From Clusia tigrina (lineage: Eukaryota; Arthropoda; Insecta; Diptera; Clusiidae), in NCBI GenBank assembly GCA_920105625.2, contig OV050031.1, forward strand, positions 46,466,925 through 46,530,924: a stretch of DNA of 64,000 bases. Direction: 5' to 3'. The notes beneath the pieces were generated by a model. That model ran no database searches, was not told where the DNA came from, and was given only the letters and a program-made list of their open reading frames with translations. This document shows positions 1 to 10,876 of this stretch, piece by piece; within the stretch, counting starts at the first letter, position 1, and the number at the start of each line of letters is the position of its first letter. The position numbers were made by a program, and so were the translations under genes.

Positions 1-486
1 TAAATCTCTACCAGATTTTAAGTTATGAATATTTGTTAATAGTGGGCTTGGCAGTTAATATATACCGCCCACTTTTTGCACAGTGTTTAGTAGGACCCAC
101 ATCTCCATAACTGCCATGTCACGATTCTGTCAATTGGATCGAAGTTATAGTCATTTTAAAAAAGGTGAAAAAAGTTCCTTCTATGGGAGGTAGGCGTGGT
201 CTTTGTCCAAATCGGCCCATATAGCAATCTGGTTCTGTATCTTTGTCCAGGCTACACTTTTGAAAAATTTCTTTAAGATAGCTCTAACGGTGTAGAAAAA
301 AGTGTCCTCAGACGGACAGACGGACAGACGGACGGACAAAATAAAAATTGTTTAGAAAGTGATTCTGATCATATCTGTATATATATGTCCATACCTACCA
401 CGCCTCCTGCTTGAAATTGCAACCCCTCTCAAAAGCACAAAATTAGTATACCCTATTTACCTTTTTTAAAGGTAGAGGGTATAAAA
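1..486 (-). repeat. Dispersed repeat, copy 1 (truncated by window edge)
   Basis: This segment is the reverse complement, with scattered differences, of 45274-45758. Shared landmarks are the AGGGTAT/ATACCCT hairpin near 445-482, the tandem GACGGACAGACGGACAG stretch near 313-340, and the phrase about 'gccatatagcaatctggttct' type sequence near 217-240. It carries no open reading frame. The inverted end lies against the 3' end of the J1 LINE at about 486. The coding family is not recognisable; similar AGGGTAT-hairpin plus TGTCCGTC-repeat segments are widespread in fly genomes. Confidence 0.75.
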
Positions 487-650
487 ACACATTTTGGCAA
501 ATGCCAAGAAATGATACAACAAAAATTATTTACATTAATTATAATAGTTCACTATAAATATTATAACAATTTATGATCAAAATTTTGTTTATAATAATTA
601 TTTACATTTACATTTATAATATTATTACTAATATGTGTAGTCTGGATTTC

Positions 651-3175
651 CTAGTTCATTAGGTCGTTTGGTCGAGTTCTCTTTAAACGGCGCATGGTGG
701 TTTCTTCTAGATGTAGCAACTCGTTTATTTCTTCGTTTTTATGCCCATGCAGTATATCGTAGTGTTTTGTGGATATCTTTTTTATCTCTTCGTCGATTCT
801 TGTCATATTTAGTTTGCGGTGTATGTCTTCATTTGTTGTGTACCAACAACACTTTATGATCACTCTTAATATTCTAGATTGCTGTCGTTGAATTTTTGCT
901 ATGTGTGACCGCTTTGCCGTTCCCTATACTTGGAGTCCGTACATCCAAATTGGCTTTATAACACACTTGTATAACAGCAACTTGTTATTAAATGTGAGTT
1001 TAGATTGCTTACCCATTAACCAATATAGTTGCCTAAATTTTTCTTTTATTTGTAGACCCTATTTTTATATCTTTATTGTTTATTTTAATAGGAATTGGGT
1101 TAAATTTTGTTTTAGTTGTAAAAATTATTTGTACAGTTTTATCTTCATTAATTTTCAAGCACCATTTGTCAAAGCATTCCTTAACATTCTCTGTGTATAT
1201 CTGCAGATTTACAGTCGCGGTATTTAGATTTTTGTCAGATGTTAAGAGGATTGTGTCGTCAGCAAAGGTAGCAATTGTGGTATTCAGTTCTTTTGGAAGT
1301 GGTATATCTGAGGTAAATATGACATATAGCAGTGGTCCTAAAACACTCCCTTGAGGAACTCCAGCTGTTGTAAGATGAATAGACGAACACTCTTCATTAT
1401 ATTTGACGTAAAAGTAACAATCACTAAGATAATTTCCGACAATCAAATAGTAGTCAAGTGGCAGCATCATCTTCAGTTTATGCAGCAGTCCTTTATGCCA
1501 TACTTTGTCAAATGCTTTTGCAATGCTTTTACACTATATTCTATGTCTGTTTCAATTTTGTTTGTTATAGGATGTATCTGTTGAATTGTTGAATGTCGTT
1601 TTCTGAAGCCCAATTGATGATATGCTATAATGTTTTTATTGTCAAGGATCTGGCTAAGTTTATCATGTAATAGTTTTTCAGCTTTAGAAATTATGGGAAG
1701 TAGGCTAATTTGTCTATACGACGAAGCAGTTGTAGCATCTTTTCCCTGCTTCGGTAGCGCAATAATTTCAGCAACTTTCCATACTTTGGGAAAAAATTGT
1801 GGTGTAGTTATAACCTATAGTAGGCAGCTCAGCGAGAGTTTTTCCTATCAACATATCGTATCCTGGTGCTTTTTTGTGGTTTATTCGTTTTTTAATGCAA
1901 TTAATTATTTCTGTTGTGTTTGTTTTCTTAATTTTAGTTGTAATGTCTATATTTAAGTCATTGCGTGTTTCAATATACTTATCTTCGTCATTTGATAGGA
2001 CTTTTTCAAAGTATTTAGCCATTGCAGTTGCTTTTTCTTCATTGGTAGTAGCCCATTGTCATCTTTCCGTAGTGGTGGCTGATACCTTATCGGAACTTTT
2101 AATTTCTTTGTGCATTTCCATAATGAGTAGTTAGTATCCTGGGTAGGCGTCAAGTTTTTTAGGAAATTTTCAACTTCTATATTTTGTCTATTAGTTAATA
2201 TTCTCTTGAGTTTTTTGCAGGCTATATTTAAATTGTGTTTATCCTCAGGCGATCTAGTTAGCTGCCACCTCTTTCTCAGCTTTCTCTTCTCAATAATTTG
2301 CTTTCTTATGAAAGTATCCGTTGTAGGTTTACTTCTTCTAAATTTATGCTGTTGGCTTGATTTGATTCCTGCGTCTAGGACCACATCGTTGAAGTGAGTA
2401 ATGGAACGTTCAATGTCTAATTGTGTTTTCAGTGTGATAGACATATTCAGTTGATTTTCAATATGCTGTCTATACTCATTTCACTTTGTTTTCTGGTTAA
2501 AAATCTTAGTTATTGGTTCTATGGGTTTGATGTGAGTTATGTAGTCAAGTATTATCGGAGAGTGGTCTGAAGAAAGTTCAAAACAAGCTTTAATTTTTAA
2601 TTGGTTACACTTTATGGTTTTTGTTATGCTAAAGTCGATTAGATATGGTATCTTTTATCTTATCTGTTGGCCAGTATGTGGGTTCACCTGAGCTTAAAAA
2701 TTTGCAGTTATTTTTGTTTATAGCATTGATCAGATTTCGTCCTTTTTTATTGGTTAGCCTAGATCCCCAGTCAGTGTGTTTTGCATTCAGATCTCCAGCT
2801 GCAATGAATCTTACGCTAAGCGTCTTTATGTAGTCAACATATTGATCCGTCGTTATTAGGTGTCTGGGGGACAGTAAACTGAGGAGATGAGCATTGTCCC
2901 ACTTGTATCCTCAATTTGCACAGTAGTGGATTGAATATGTGGTGTTCATTATGTTTTAATAGTGAATTTATTATGATAGCTGTCCCACCACGACCTTTAC
3001 CATCAGGATGATCTGCCACATAAATTTTATATCCAGGAAATACTAAATAGCTTTTGTTCGTAAAATGTGTTTCTGAAACTAGAGCTATATCAATTTTCTT
3101 GTCAGACCAAAATTGCTTCAACTCAAGATAATGTTTTGTTGGGCCATTTGCATTCCCAGGCTACAATTATTAAAT
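651..3175 (-). pseudogene. J1 ORF2, endonuclease/reverse transcriptase (broken)
   Basis: The product would nick target DNA with an APE-type endonuclease and copy element RNA by target-primed reverse transcription. The N-terminal endonuclease is visible at 3175-2834 (ALVSETHFTNKSYLVFPGY, then a GRGGTAI motif). The linker and RT N-terminus follow at 2444-1768 (KKAPGYDML). The RT palm is at 1470-1033 with AGVPQGSVLGPLLY and the catalytic FADD box intact, and the C-terminus is at 863-651 (TTMRRLKRTRPNDLMN). At least five frame changes separate these blocks. The same C-terminus recurs in copy 3 at 42790, which fixes the end of the gene. Confidence 0.8.
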
Positions 3176-3177
3176 TA

Positions 3178-4423
3178 TTACTTTCGTGCATTTAAGGTTG
3201 TTAGTAACATTGTAATGATATTCATCATATTAGTCATTAGGGATTTCACCATGTCTTTAAGTTCATTAATATCACTATCGTTTGAATTTTTTGCATTTTC
3301 TTCAGTTTTATTTGTGTTTGACGACCCTGCAACTTCGGCATAGCTTACGCCTGGTTTAACTACTGATCCATCCATATTTTTGGTCTGTAGTAATAATGGA
3401 TCCTTTCTGCGTAAAGATGGAAACCTTTGAACTTTTATGGCTTTGTATATTTCACAGCCTTTCACAGCAGTATGATTTCGGCCACATAGGGCACATTTAA
3501 TTTCAGCTGCGTTGGTTATTTGGTGCATATTGCGAAGAACGACTTTGATACCCCTTTCATTTTTGGGTTTAAATGTGTACAGCTTTGTACCTTTTTGCTT
3601 TATCATTGTGAATATTTTTGTGTATGTTTCCGAGTCATTCGATTGAGTTCGTACTTCATTATTTGTTAATATTTTAAATAAAAAGTTATTTTCTGCAACA
3701 GCGGTTAGCGCATTTTTTAACGTCTTTATGCATTCTACGCCTTGTACGTATATAGGGGGAGGTTTGTTTAAACTTTTTTCTCGGACTTTTTGTTTTTTCT
3801 TTTTCGGACACATTTCGATCAACTTGTCAACTGTGCGAGGGTTCAGCAAGTTCGTCATCATCAAAGGTCAAAGCAGCAAATTTGTTTTTTCTTTCCGAAG
3901 TAGTATGGCTCAACCAGTAGGTTGATAACTTACTTTGGCTTGGGTTTTTTGCTATTTTTTTCTTTTTATTACTGGTTGTCGTTCTTTTCGCTTTATCTGT
4001 CATGAGTGAGGTTCGTGTTCTCTTTGGTAGCAATTGCAGCTGACTTGCCTGCACGCCTTTTGGCGGAATTTGCGCACAGGCAGAAGAACATGTTGATGTC
4101 GCAGTTGAAGTCGAGTAGGTAGTTGTTGTACTGTAAGTAGAGAAGGCAGATGTTGTTGTTGCCAACGAATTTTTTGTAGTTGTCGCACAATCCACTGCTA
4201 TACTGGAACAGGACATTATTGGAGGTTTGCCATGTGCACTCCACGAAGAGCGAACATTAGTGTTAATAGGTTGGGCTGCCTCTTTGACCATTTTACTAGT
4301 TTGGCTTCGCATTGTATTCGCGCATATTCTTCTTTGTTGGCACATGTTTTCTGATTCGCTCATGGATCTCGTTCTCTCCCACAGGGGAGAGCGCTGCACA
4401 CTCATGGCGATTACCGACAACAC
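3178..4423 (-). pseudogene. J1 ORF1, Gag-like RNA-binding protein (broken)
   Basis: In Jockey-clade elements ORF1 is a nucleic-acid chaperone that packages the element RNA. Here it reads in two overlapping frames. A Ser/Thr-rich N-terminal half (4423-3827) ends at a stop, and a second frame (3864-3178) carries a Lys-rich stretch, an RNA-binding-like middle and only one CCHC-type knuckle (CALCGRNHTAVKGC). Compared with copy 2 (11024-11422), roughly 110 codons including the other knuckles are missing after the residues RNMH, so this copy has an internal deletion as well as a frameshift. The last residues lie just upstream of ORF2, the usual arrangement. Confidence 0.75.
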
Positions 4424-5008
4424 ATTGTTTATTCGTTTATTTTAATTTTATTTATTATTATTTTTGATATATTTTAATCTTATTTATTATTATAAAGTAT
4501 GTAAAAAATCACGAAAACAAAATTTGGTGTGGTAAATCTAATCACTTATTATGGCCAGCGTACACTGTGGCAACACCACACACAACCGGGATTATTGTAT
4601 TTGTTGTCTCTTTCAACTTTCATATACGAGTATGTATATAACAGTTCTTTTGTTTGTTTGATTGTTTATTTATCATTTTTATTAAATTATAAATTAGTTA
4701 TTATAAGTATTTAGTTTATCTAAACAGAACTAGACACTTTATTGAAAACTTGCACTTTCGTTTAAGCGTCTCTTTCGCGGAATTTACAAAAATAGTTATT
4801 TGGTTTTAAACAAATATAAATGTCACAAGAGCGGAACTCGTGTGATTTCACGTCCGTTTGGTTACACGCAAAGTATAATGATCTTGCTTGTATACTAACG
4901 AAGGATATTATTAACATCTTCTTGGTCCCTCTGTTAAGAAGTGCGAAACGGTGGCGGCAAGTATTGAATTGCAATATAGCAGCTTCTGGGTAGCCTCTGC
5001 CTACATGA

Positions 5009-6291
5009 TTAGGAAGCTCCAATGGAGGAGCTTCGGGCACTGGTGACAGAGGCAACTGCAGCCAAACGGGACTTGGTTGTCTCTAGTGGTGAAAATGTCC
5101 ACAACACATTGTGGGGAAGCACCGACACAAATGCAATAATTGAGTCAATCTTAAATTTTATAATAGAAAATAAGAATCTTAAATTTAGACTCAGAGCCGA
5201 CATTGGTCGACGGATCTAGGCCTACTTCGGAAGTCCTATAAGCGGTTATTAAACAGGGCTACAACCTCGGGTCTTTTGGAGAGGCTAATGGATGCACACT
5301 TACGGGAAGTTATACCAACTTGTAGAATCTCCTCGGCCCAGCATGCATATACGAACAGACAATCTACAGAGACGAGGTTACACTTACTCACTGGTATTGT
5401 GGAAAAATCCATCCAGGAGAAGGATTTCGCACTGGCGGCCTTTATTTATATAGAAGGCGCATTTAATAATATATCTGGCAACGCTATATCGAGAGCGTTA
5501 GAAGCTCTGGTCGTTGATCCTAATGTGGTTGCACTGATTGAGACTATATTCGTCAGAAGAAATGGAACTGCGATCTTAGGAACCTGCACTGTAATAATAA
5601 TAATAATTTTGCTTTATTAGTTTGCCCAATGGCCGACACTGTGATCACAATTGTCCGTACTATGCCCTATAGGTTTAGTACCGGCGTTTCTTCCGTAATG
5701 CCATAGCGTTTCGTCCGTTTGGTGATGTCAAATCGTCACAATAATTTATCAGGTTCTTTTCTACTTAGATGTTCCTTCTCTAGAGAAAGGAAATAGCTAA
5801 AAGTCATGTTCCTTCATTATCTTTCCCAATTTATGGATGAATTTGAGAATGTCCATAACAGGAGCATTCTTTAATTCTTCCAGAGCCAGCAGGTCGCGGT
5901 GGAATATATTCATTCTGGTTCTTCCCAACGCAATGCAGTAAGCAGGCAGGTCTGCAGAGATACTCCTCAGGGTAGAGTTCTCTCCACCCTACTCTGGAAT
6001 TTGACGGAAAGTCCCTTACTGCTAGCCTTAGAGAGAGGGGGTTGCCACATCATCGTCTATGGTGACGATATTTTAATTGTGACTAGATCAAAATATTCAA
6101 ACAATCTTATGGATATTTTGCGCTCTAAGATGGCCACGCTTATTTGTTGGACGGGAAAAAGGGGATTAGGAAACACCGGAATTAATACGACTCTCTAAGA
6201 AAAACATATCTCCTACAGTGTCCTTGCTAATATGTAAAAGTGTGGAAATTCCGATGAAGCAGACGGTCGAATATCTGTGAATAATACTAGA
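5009..6291 (+). pseudogene. L1 copy 1 endonuclease and RT palm (broken)
   Basis: 5022-5219 encodes an endonuclease segment (VVSSGENVHNTLWGS, corresponding to the 'N.NN.LWGS' motif in the intact-looking copy near 54276). It jumps to RT at 5276-5590 with the motifs QHAYTNRQSTET and AFIYIEGAFNNIS. After the embedded 5591-5937 segment the palm continues at 5938-6198: CRDTPQGRVLS and the catalytic box YGDD. The usual PQGG is PQGR and the usual YADD is YGDD here, both consistent with decay. The reading ends where J2 is inserted. Confidence 0.7.
5591..5937 (-). mobile_element. Short LINE 3' end inserted in L1
   Basis: The flanking L1 sequence matches the copy at 55624-55650, but this block has no counterpart there. 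On the minus strand it encodes a LINE-like C-terminus (IFHRDLLALEELKNAPVMDI, stopping at HDF), an untranslated tail, and a (TTA)n simple tail that appears on the plus strand as TAATAATAATAATAA at 5591-5605. That is a typical severely 5'-truncated LINE insertion. An imperfect short duplication (TGCACTGTAA at the left, TGCAGTAA at the right) may be the target site. Confidence 0.6.
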
Positions 6292-7615
6292 TAATTTTTC
6301 TTTTTTTCTATATTTACGAATCTTATACCATATACAGAAACGTTTTATAATTGCACCTAATAAATAAAGGTAATACTAATTAGCAATTTTGTTCGAATAA
6401 ATTATACGAATTAAAAGAAAAGCGTTAAGTATTTAATGTATATGCTAACATATAACATATAAATAAAATATCGGCTACTCGAGTTCCATTAGGTCTGACA
6501 CTGTTTTCCGTTTTAGCCGCCGACGTTGCGAAGTCATCAGAAGTAAACTGGATGCTGCAATGTTGACATGCGATCTCAGTCGCTGTTTGTGAGAAATGGC
6601 AATTTTTTTTGTCACATCAGTGACAGTTGGCATGCCAAGATCACGATGGAGATCGCTATTTCAAACATAGTCTGGTGCATTAACAATACATCGCAGCACT
6701 TTATTTTGAAAACGTTGGATAGTGGCAATGTATATTTCACTAGCACATCCCCAAAATTGGATGCTATAGGTCCAGGTCGGCTTCAGTATTTGTTTATACA
6801 CCATTAGTTTGTTGTGAATTGACAGGGTAGAGTGTCTGCCAATAAGGTAGTACAATTTGTTGAATTTCAGGGCAAGCTCCTCTCGTTTTTTCTTTACGTG
6901 AGCCTCCCAGCGCAATTTGCCGTCGAGTGTAATACCCAGGTATTTAGCTTCGTTGACATGTGGGATTATTAACCCATCCATGAAAATCGGTTTGTAAGGT
7001 GTATTTTTCAGTGAAAAAACTATTCTAACTAACTTAATGCGCCATTTCTTAACCCATGAAGCAATACAATTAACAGCCTCTTGTAGCTTAGCCGTCGCGT
7101 CTTCGATAGTGTTACCTGTAGCCAGAACACCAGTATCGTCCGTAAATGTTGCGGTTACTTGCTGATTTGCTGTTGGTAGGTCGTATGTATACAGGAGGTA
7201 CAGCAAAGACCCCAGGATGCTCCCTTGCGGTACACCAGCACTAATTTTTTTCAAAGAAGAATGGGCGTGTTCGTACTTAACACTAAAGTACCTGTCATCA
7301 AGGTATGATGAAAGCACCTCGCAATATTGCATTGGCAACAATGTCCGCAGCTTTTGTAATAGACCTGCATTCCACACCTTATCGAAAGCTTGTGAAACGT
7401 CTAGGAAGACGGCGGAACACACTTTTTTCCCTTCCAACGCATTTTCGACCATATTCACAACTCTGTGGATTTGATCAGTTGTCAAATGATTTTTCCTAAA
7501 ACCAAACTGGTGAGCGGGAATCAAGTATTTATTCTCAATAATTGGCATTAAGCGCGTTAAAAGAAATTTTTCAAATAGTTTTGACAATGCTGGCAGTAAA
7601 GATATTGGTATTGAT
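6292..7615 (-). mobile_element. Jockey-like LINE J2, 5'-truncated, nested in L1
   Basis: Homologous to 12755-14640. It interrupts L1: the L1 reading stops at 6291 and resumes at 7624, as judged against 55985-56010. The 8-bp ATACTAGA is present at 6284-6291 and again at 7616-7623, which is the target-site duplication. The left end on the plus strand is a T-rich run, i.e. a degenerate poly(A) tail of a minus-strand insertion. The 5' end falls inside the reverse transcriptase, as expected for incomplete reverse transcription. Confidence 0.85.
6486..7615 (-). pseudogene. J2 reverse transcriptase, 3' part (premature stop)
   Basis: One long frame of about 320 codons covers RT from PISLLPALSKLFEKFLLTR through HQFGFRKNH, AVFLDVSQAFDKVW and AGVPQGSILGSLLY, to the thumb (KYLGITLDGKLRWEAHV) and WTYSIQFWG. 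The catalytic box reads FTDD instead of FADD/YADD, an Ala-to-Thr change beside the two aspartates. A TGA stop at 6661 cuts the frame, but the same frame continues downstream (SDLHRDLGMPTV ... LKRKTVSDLMELE), so the stop is a point nonsense change, not the natural end. The product would be an RT but is not functional. Confidence 0.8.
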
Positions 7616-7623
7616 ATACTAGA

Positions 7624-8321
7624 CATGAAACTTACCTAGAAATTCAATATTGAAGAAAGTTAAGAAAGTCAATATTGCTTTGTATACTTGTGGGGGCTAC
7701 CCCAAGATACCCTGTACATTTCTGTGGTCGGACCTATATTGTTCTATGGAATAATGGTATGGTGGTCAGCCAATCAGAAACAAAGCTATTTGAAGCTTAT
7801 AAACAAGGTCCAAAAAACTGCTTTTCAGTGCATTTCTGGTGCTATAAGGACCATCCCAACTAAACCATTAAAAGGGATACTCAGCCTACCTACACTAGAT
7901 TTGGTAGGAAAACAGGTGGCCACCACATTATCGCTAAGGCTGAAATGCGTTATGGAATGATCAGCTGAATGGTCTCTCGACTATCGTGCATACCAGGAGT
8001 AGTTGTATCCAACACATTGACCACTCTATATCTAATCTCAACTTTAATAGGCACTTCAAGACACATATTCCGAAGGGAGTGGCAAACACCCATGTCATGG
8101 GCAAGGGGTCTGAGCTACCCAGACAAGGTACAACCTTCCTCTGAGTACGGCGAGGCTGGAATACCAATTGCCACCTTCAAACTAATGTTAAAGGATATCG
8201 TCATGCGTGTGGCCAATAGGTCTTGGGCACACGAAGGCACGTCCTTAACGACTACGCTATTGTGGCCGGAACTTGATAGGAAAATATCTAGAGACTTGCT
8301 TGGCCTGTCGAGAGAATATAT
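7624..8321 (+). pseudogene. L1 copy 1 RT thumb and C-terminal region (broken)
   Basis: Resumes L1 after the J2 insertion. 7680-7960 reads as the RT thumb (ILFYGIMVWWSA, KVQKTAFQCISGAIRT, PTKPLKGILSLPTLDLVGKQ). 8115-8320 matches the C-terminal domain of the longer copy (NRSWAHEGTSLTT, WPELDRKISRDLL, compare 56590-56700). The RNase H that should lie between them is absent. The end is set by the errantivirus LTR that begins at 8322. Confidence 0.7.
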
Positions 8322-8811
8322 TGTTGGGGTATTGTCCTTGTTTGTTTGGCGGGGGACGTCCTGTCGCGGTTCCTTTGGGCGCGTGGCTGAAAACTTAAAA
8401 ACCCTAACGTTAAACTGAAACACTTAACACTTTTAAGATTTAAATCACAAGAAGATTTATTCTTACGAAACCTAGATCTTATATACTATTTCTTTACATC
8501 TATCTCAGTCTTTGAACTGACCTTTCTGGTGTTCCAGTTCCGCACCTGCTAATTGGTGTCAGTTGGTCAAACCAACCGACCTACTTCAAAAGTTACGATG
8601 CCCTCGTCGACTCGACTGCGGAACTGTAATACCCTAAAAGCTTACATGATAACATTACACAGATCATATTAACTTAAAATACTTAGACCCTAAAAGTGTG
8701 TCTAATTGTTAAACAATTTTAGCACATGCTAATCCCACAGAGTGTGGCATCTATTAGGAGTCGATGCTGTGAGTCAACTACACGTAGGTAGCTTGATTCT
8801 AACTCACAACA
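8322..8811 (-). repeat. Errantivirus-type LTR, complete (490 bp)
   Basis: On the minus strand the block starts TGTTGTGAGTTAG and ends ACCCCAACA, giving perfect TGTTG...CAACA inverted ends, the canonical form of an LTR. Inside it, on the minus strand, are a TATATAAG box (complement of 8478-8485) and an AATAAA signal (complement of 8456-8461) in promoter-then-polyadenylation order. A polypurine tract abuts the start (8812-8826). Its position downstream of env makes it the 3' LTR. It sits directly on L1 sequence, so it marks an insertion into L1. No second LTR copy is present in the window. Confidence 0.75.
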
Positions 8812-8826
8812 TCCCTCCCCTCTTTC
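8812..8826 (-). other. Polypurine tract of the errantivirus remnant
   Basis: On the minus strand this reads AGAAAGAGGGGAGGGA, all purine except one T, immediately before the LTR start. This is where plus-strand DNA synthesis of an LTR retrotransposon is primed. The A-rich stretch between env and this tract (8827-9218) holds no gene. Confidence 0.7.
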
Positions 8827-9218
8827 TAAAAGAAGTTAGTGCAACTAACTTCTAATGAAAGTTTACATTCATTTCTGCACTTTAAACAGTCTGTGCATTT
8901 TCCTAAACCTACAACACATATGTGTAACTTCTTTTTTCTTTTTTTTCAAATTCGCCTTATTTTAATATTTTGGGTTCTTTATATTTCCTTTTTTATATTC
9001 TCTTCTTTATGCTATTTTGATTAATTTTTTTTTTGTTTTCTTTTTTTGCTTTCTTATTACTTTTTTTTCTATAGTTTTTTCTCTCTTGTTTTATTTTGTT
9101 CTTTTTTATTCCCCTTTTTATATTTGGTATTTCATTGACTCTTTTCTCACTGGCGTACAATACATTTTACTCTTATACTTAAAATCTTATATTTCGCTAT
9201 GATATTACATCTAAGATC

Positions 9219-10876
9219 TCATGCTACAACCTCCGCTAACTGATGATCCGGTTGTCGGCTGCCGTTGTCGGTATGGTTGTTGTGTTGCGCCGTTGGTGTG
9301 GTTGATTCGAGTCTTTGAAGGGCCGCTACTATCTTGCACCATTTCTTCGAAATGAGCGTCGTCACCATCATTATCACCAGGATGAGGCCAGCTATACTGA
9401 CTACCCCTCCCTTCATCCAGGTGTGCACAATCTCACAGGAATTGGTGAGGTGTGACACCCTTTCAACATCTTCTGCCTCCTTTACCAAATCGTTGATTGC
9501 TCTGCTGTTCGTTGTAAGAGTTTTCCGTAGATCCTTGAAATGCATGAGTGAGACTGTGTTCGGTGTTGTGAGCGTATGGCCGGAATCACTTCGTTTGTGA
9601 TTTTCCAGCAGCTCCTGCAGTTTCGTCTTTAAACGGTTTGTTCCCATGACGGACCTTGAGAATTTATACCGTCACTCTTCTTGACTTTTATGGACCAGCA
9701 TTATCCCTTTGCCAATCACTCTGCAACCAGCTTCGATGGTCATAAACCCGGTGTTTACTAATTCCAACCGTGTGGTTTCGTCTGAGCACACCGCCGTGAA
9801 AATCACCTGGTCGTCAAAATGGTAGAGCGATCTGTTTATGGTTCTGGTAGCTACCAGAATTCCTCCCGTGGCTGGAATGGCTATGTGATCGCATTGATCT
9901 TGCTCATGCTTCAATACTTCTATCTCGAAGTAATCGCTTGCTCTCGTAATTACTTTTCCGGGATGATAGCACAAACGTTTTGTTGTGCCCACCTCTCGAC
10001 ATTTCCCCTCGTCCTCTATTGATAGGTCGATGTAATGCTCTTGTGCCTGGCTTGCTGCTATGTAATCATATCTCGTCTTCGGCAGCACGCACCAGTCTGG
10101 GTTTAGTCTTTTGGGTATAGGGTACACTTTGTGCATTGTAAATAACTCCAATAATGGCACTGGAATCTTTATGACTACTTTCAACCCGTTCTCCGCCTCT
10201 TCTGTGCGAACCTCGGCTAGTTCATAGAACCGCTCCGGTGCTTCGCTGTACCATGAAATTCCTTTCATCGACACTGGTGCCGCCTTGAGCAATTCATCAG
10301 ACGTCAGGAACAACGGCTGTAGCTTGCCATGTATCAAATCATCAAGCACCACTATCTCCGTTTGCTGTTGGTCCTGGAACCTCAGCTTCTCCTCAGAAAC
10401 AACTTTCTCCAACATGAAAGATTCTGCTAAGTTCACCTCTGCTTCCTCATGTCTCTTTCCAATGCCTTCCAACGCCAAGTGCACCTCTTCCAGCTCTTGG
10501 AAAGTCTTATTCACTGCCCTGATAACCTGCAGTCATCACAGTCACCTCTTTTCCCAGCAATGACAACGTCTTTGATTGCTTCTTCTCAAGGTCCTGTAAG
10601 TGACCTCTAAATCCGATCTGAATCTTGGTGGTCCATTGTACCAATTGCCCATTTGAGAATTTCACCGCCAGCATCTATTAGCGACCGGCGTATCCTTCCT
10701 TTTAGAGACAATGTCTTCTCCTTTTCCAAGAATCTTTTCATTATAGTCTCTATTTCCAAAGTCGAAGAATCGCATCTACGTTTTAGCTCGGTCCCGCTGG
10801 CCGCTGCATGCCTCTCACATAACTTCCTGGTTGTCTCCTGCATTCCTTTGAATTCTTCCACAATAATCCTCAATTT
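9219..10876 (-). pseudogene. env: Errantivirus envelope glycoprotein remnant (env)
   Basis: Env of insect endogenous retroviruses resembles a baculovirus-type fusion protein. Three consecutive minus-strand frames show it. The first (10873-10607) contains a furin-like basic site (RIRR) followed by a hydrophobic, Gly-containing segment (SLIDAGGEILKWAIGTMD), the usual start of the membrane-fusion subunit. The second (10514-9672) is a Cys-containing ectodomain, and the third (9647-9219) ends in a transmembrane helix (VVSIAGLILVIMMVTTLI) and a short tail. The amino-terminal surface part is lost at 10877, where J1 gag begins. Frameshifts separate the three pieces. No gag or pol of this element is in the window. 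Confidence 0.7.

Larger units (their letters stand above)
487..4765 (-). mobile_element. Jockey-like LINE J1, full-length, decayed
   Basis: A non-LTR retrotransposon lies on the minus strand in the order 5' leader (4765-4424), gag-like ORF1, endonuclease plus reverse transcriptase ORF2, and a short AT-rich 3' UTR (650-487). The 5' boundary is where homology to the second J1 copy (10877-12343) stops, near the shared TTGCACT(T/C)TCGTTT. The 3' boundary is where homology to the third copy (ending near 42975) stops, after CCAAAATGTGTTTTT. No clear target-site duplication was found. All reading frames are broken by indels, so the copy cannot be autonomous. Confidence 0.85.
4870..8321 (+). mobile_element. 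LOA/R1-like LINE L1, copy 1, split by two insertions
   Basis: Plus-strand non-LTR element homologous to the longer copy at 52990-57075. It starts inside the endonuclease region (about 4870) and runs to the errantivirus LTR at 8322. Two foreign pieces are embedded in it: 5591-5937 and 6292-7615, and the L1 reading resumes after each. Between about 7960 and 8130 the RNase H domain present in the longer copy is missing, so an internal deletion is also likely. The element is 5' truncated and inactive. Confidence 0.75.

Noticed and set aside
8930..9210. Phe-rich plus-strand frames
   Set aside because: They translate a T-rich stretch, the complement of the A-rich 3' region of the errantivirus remnant.
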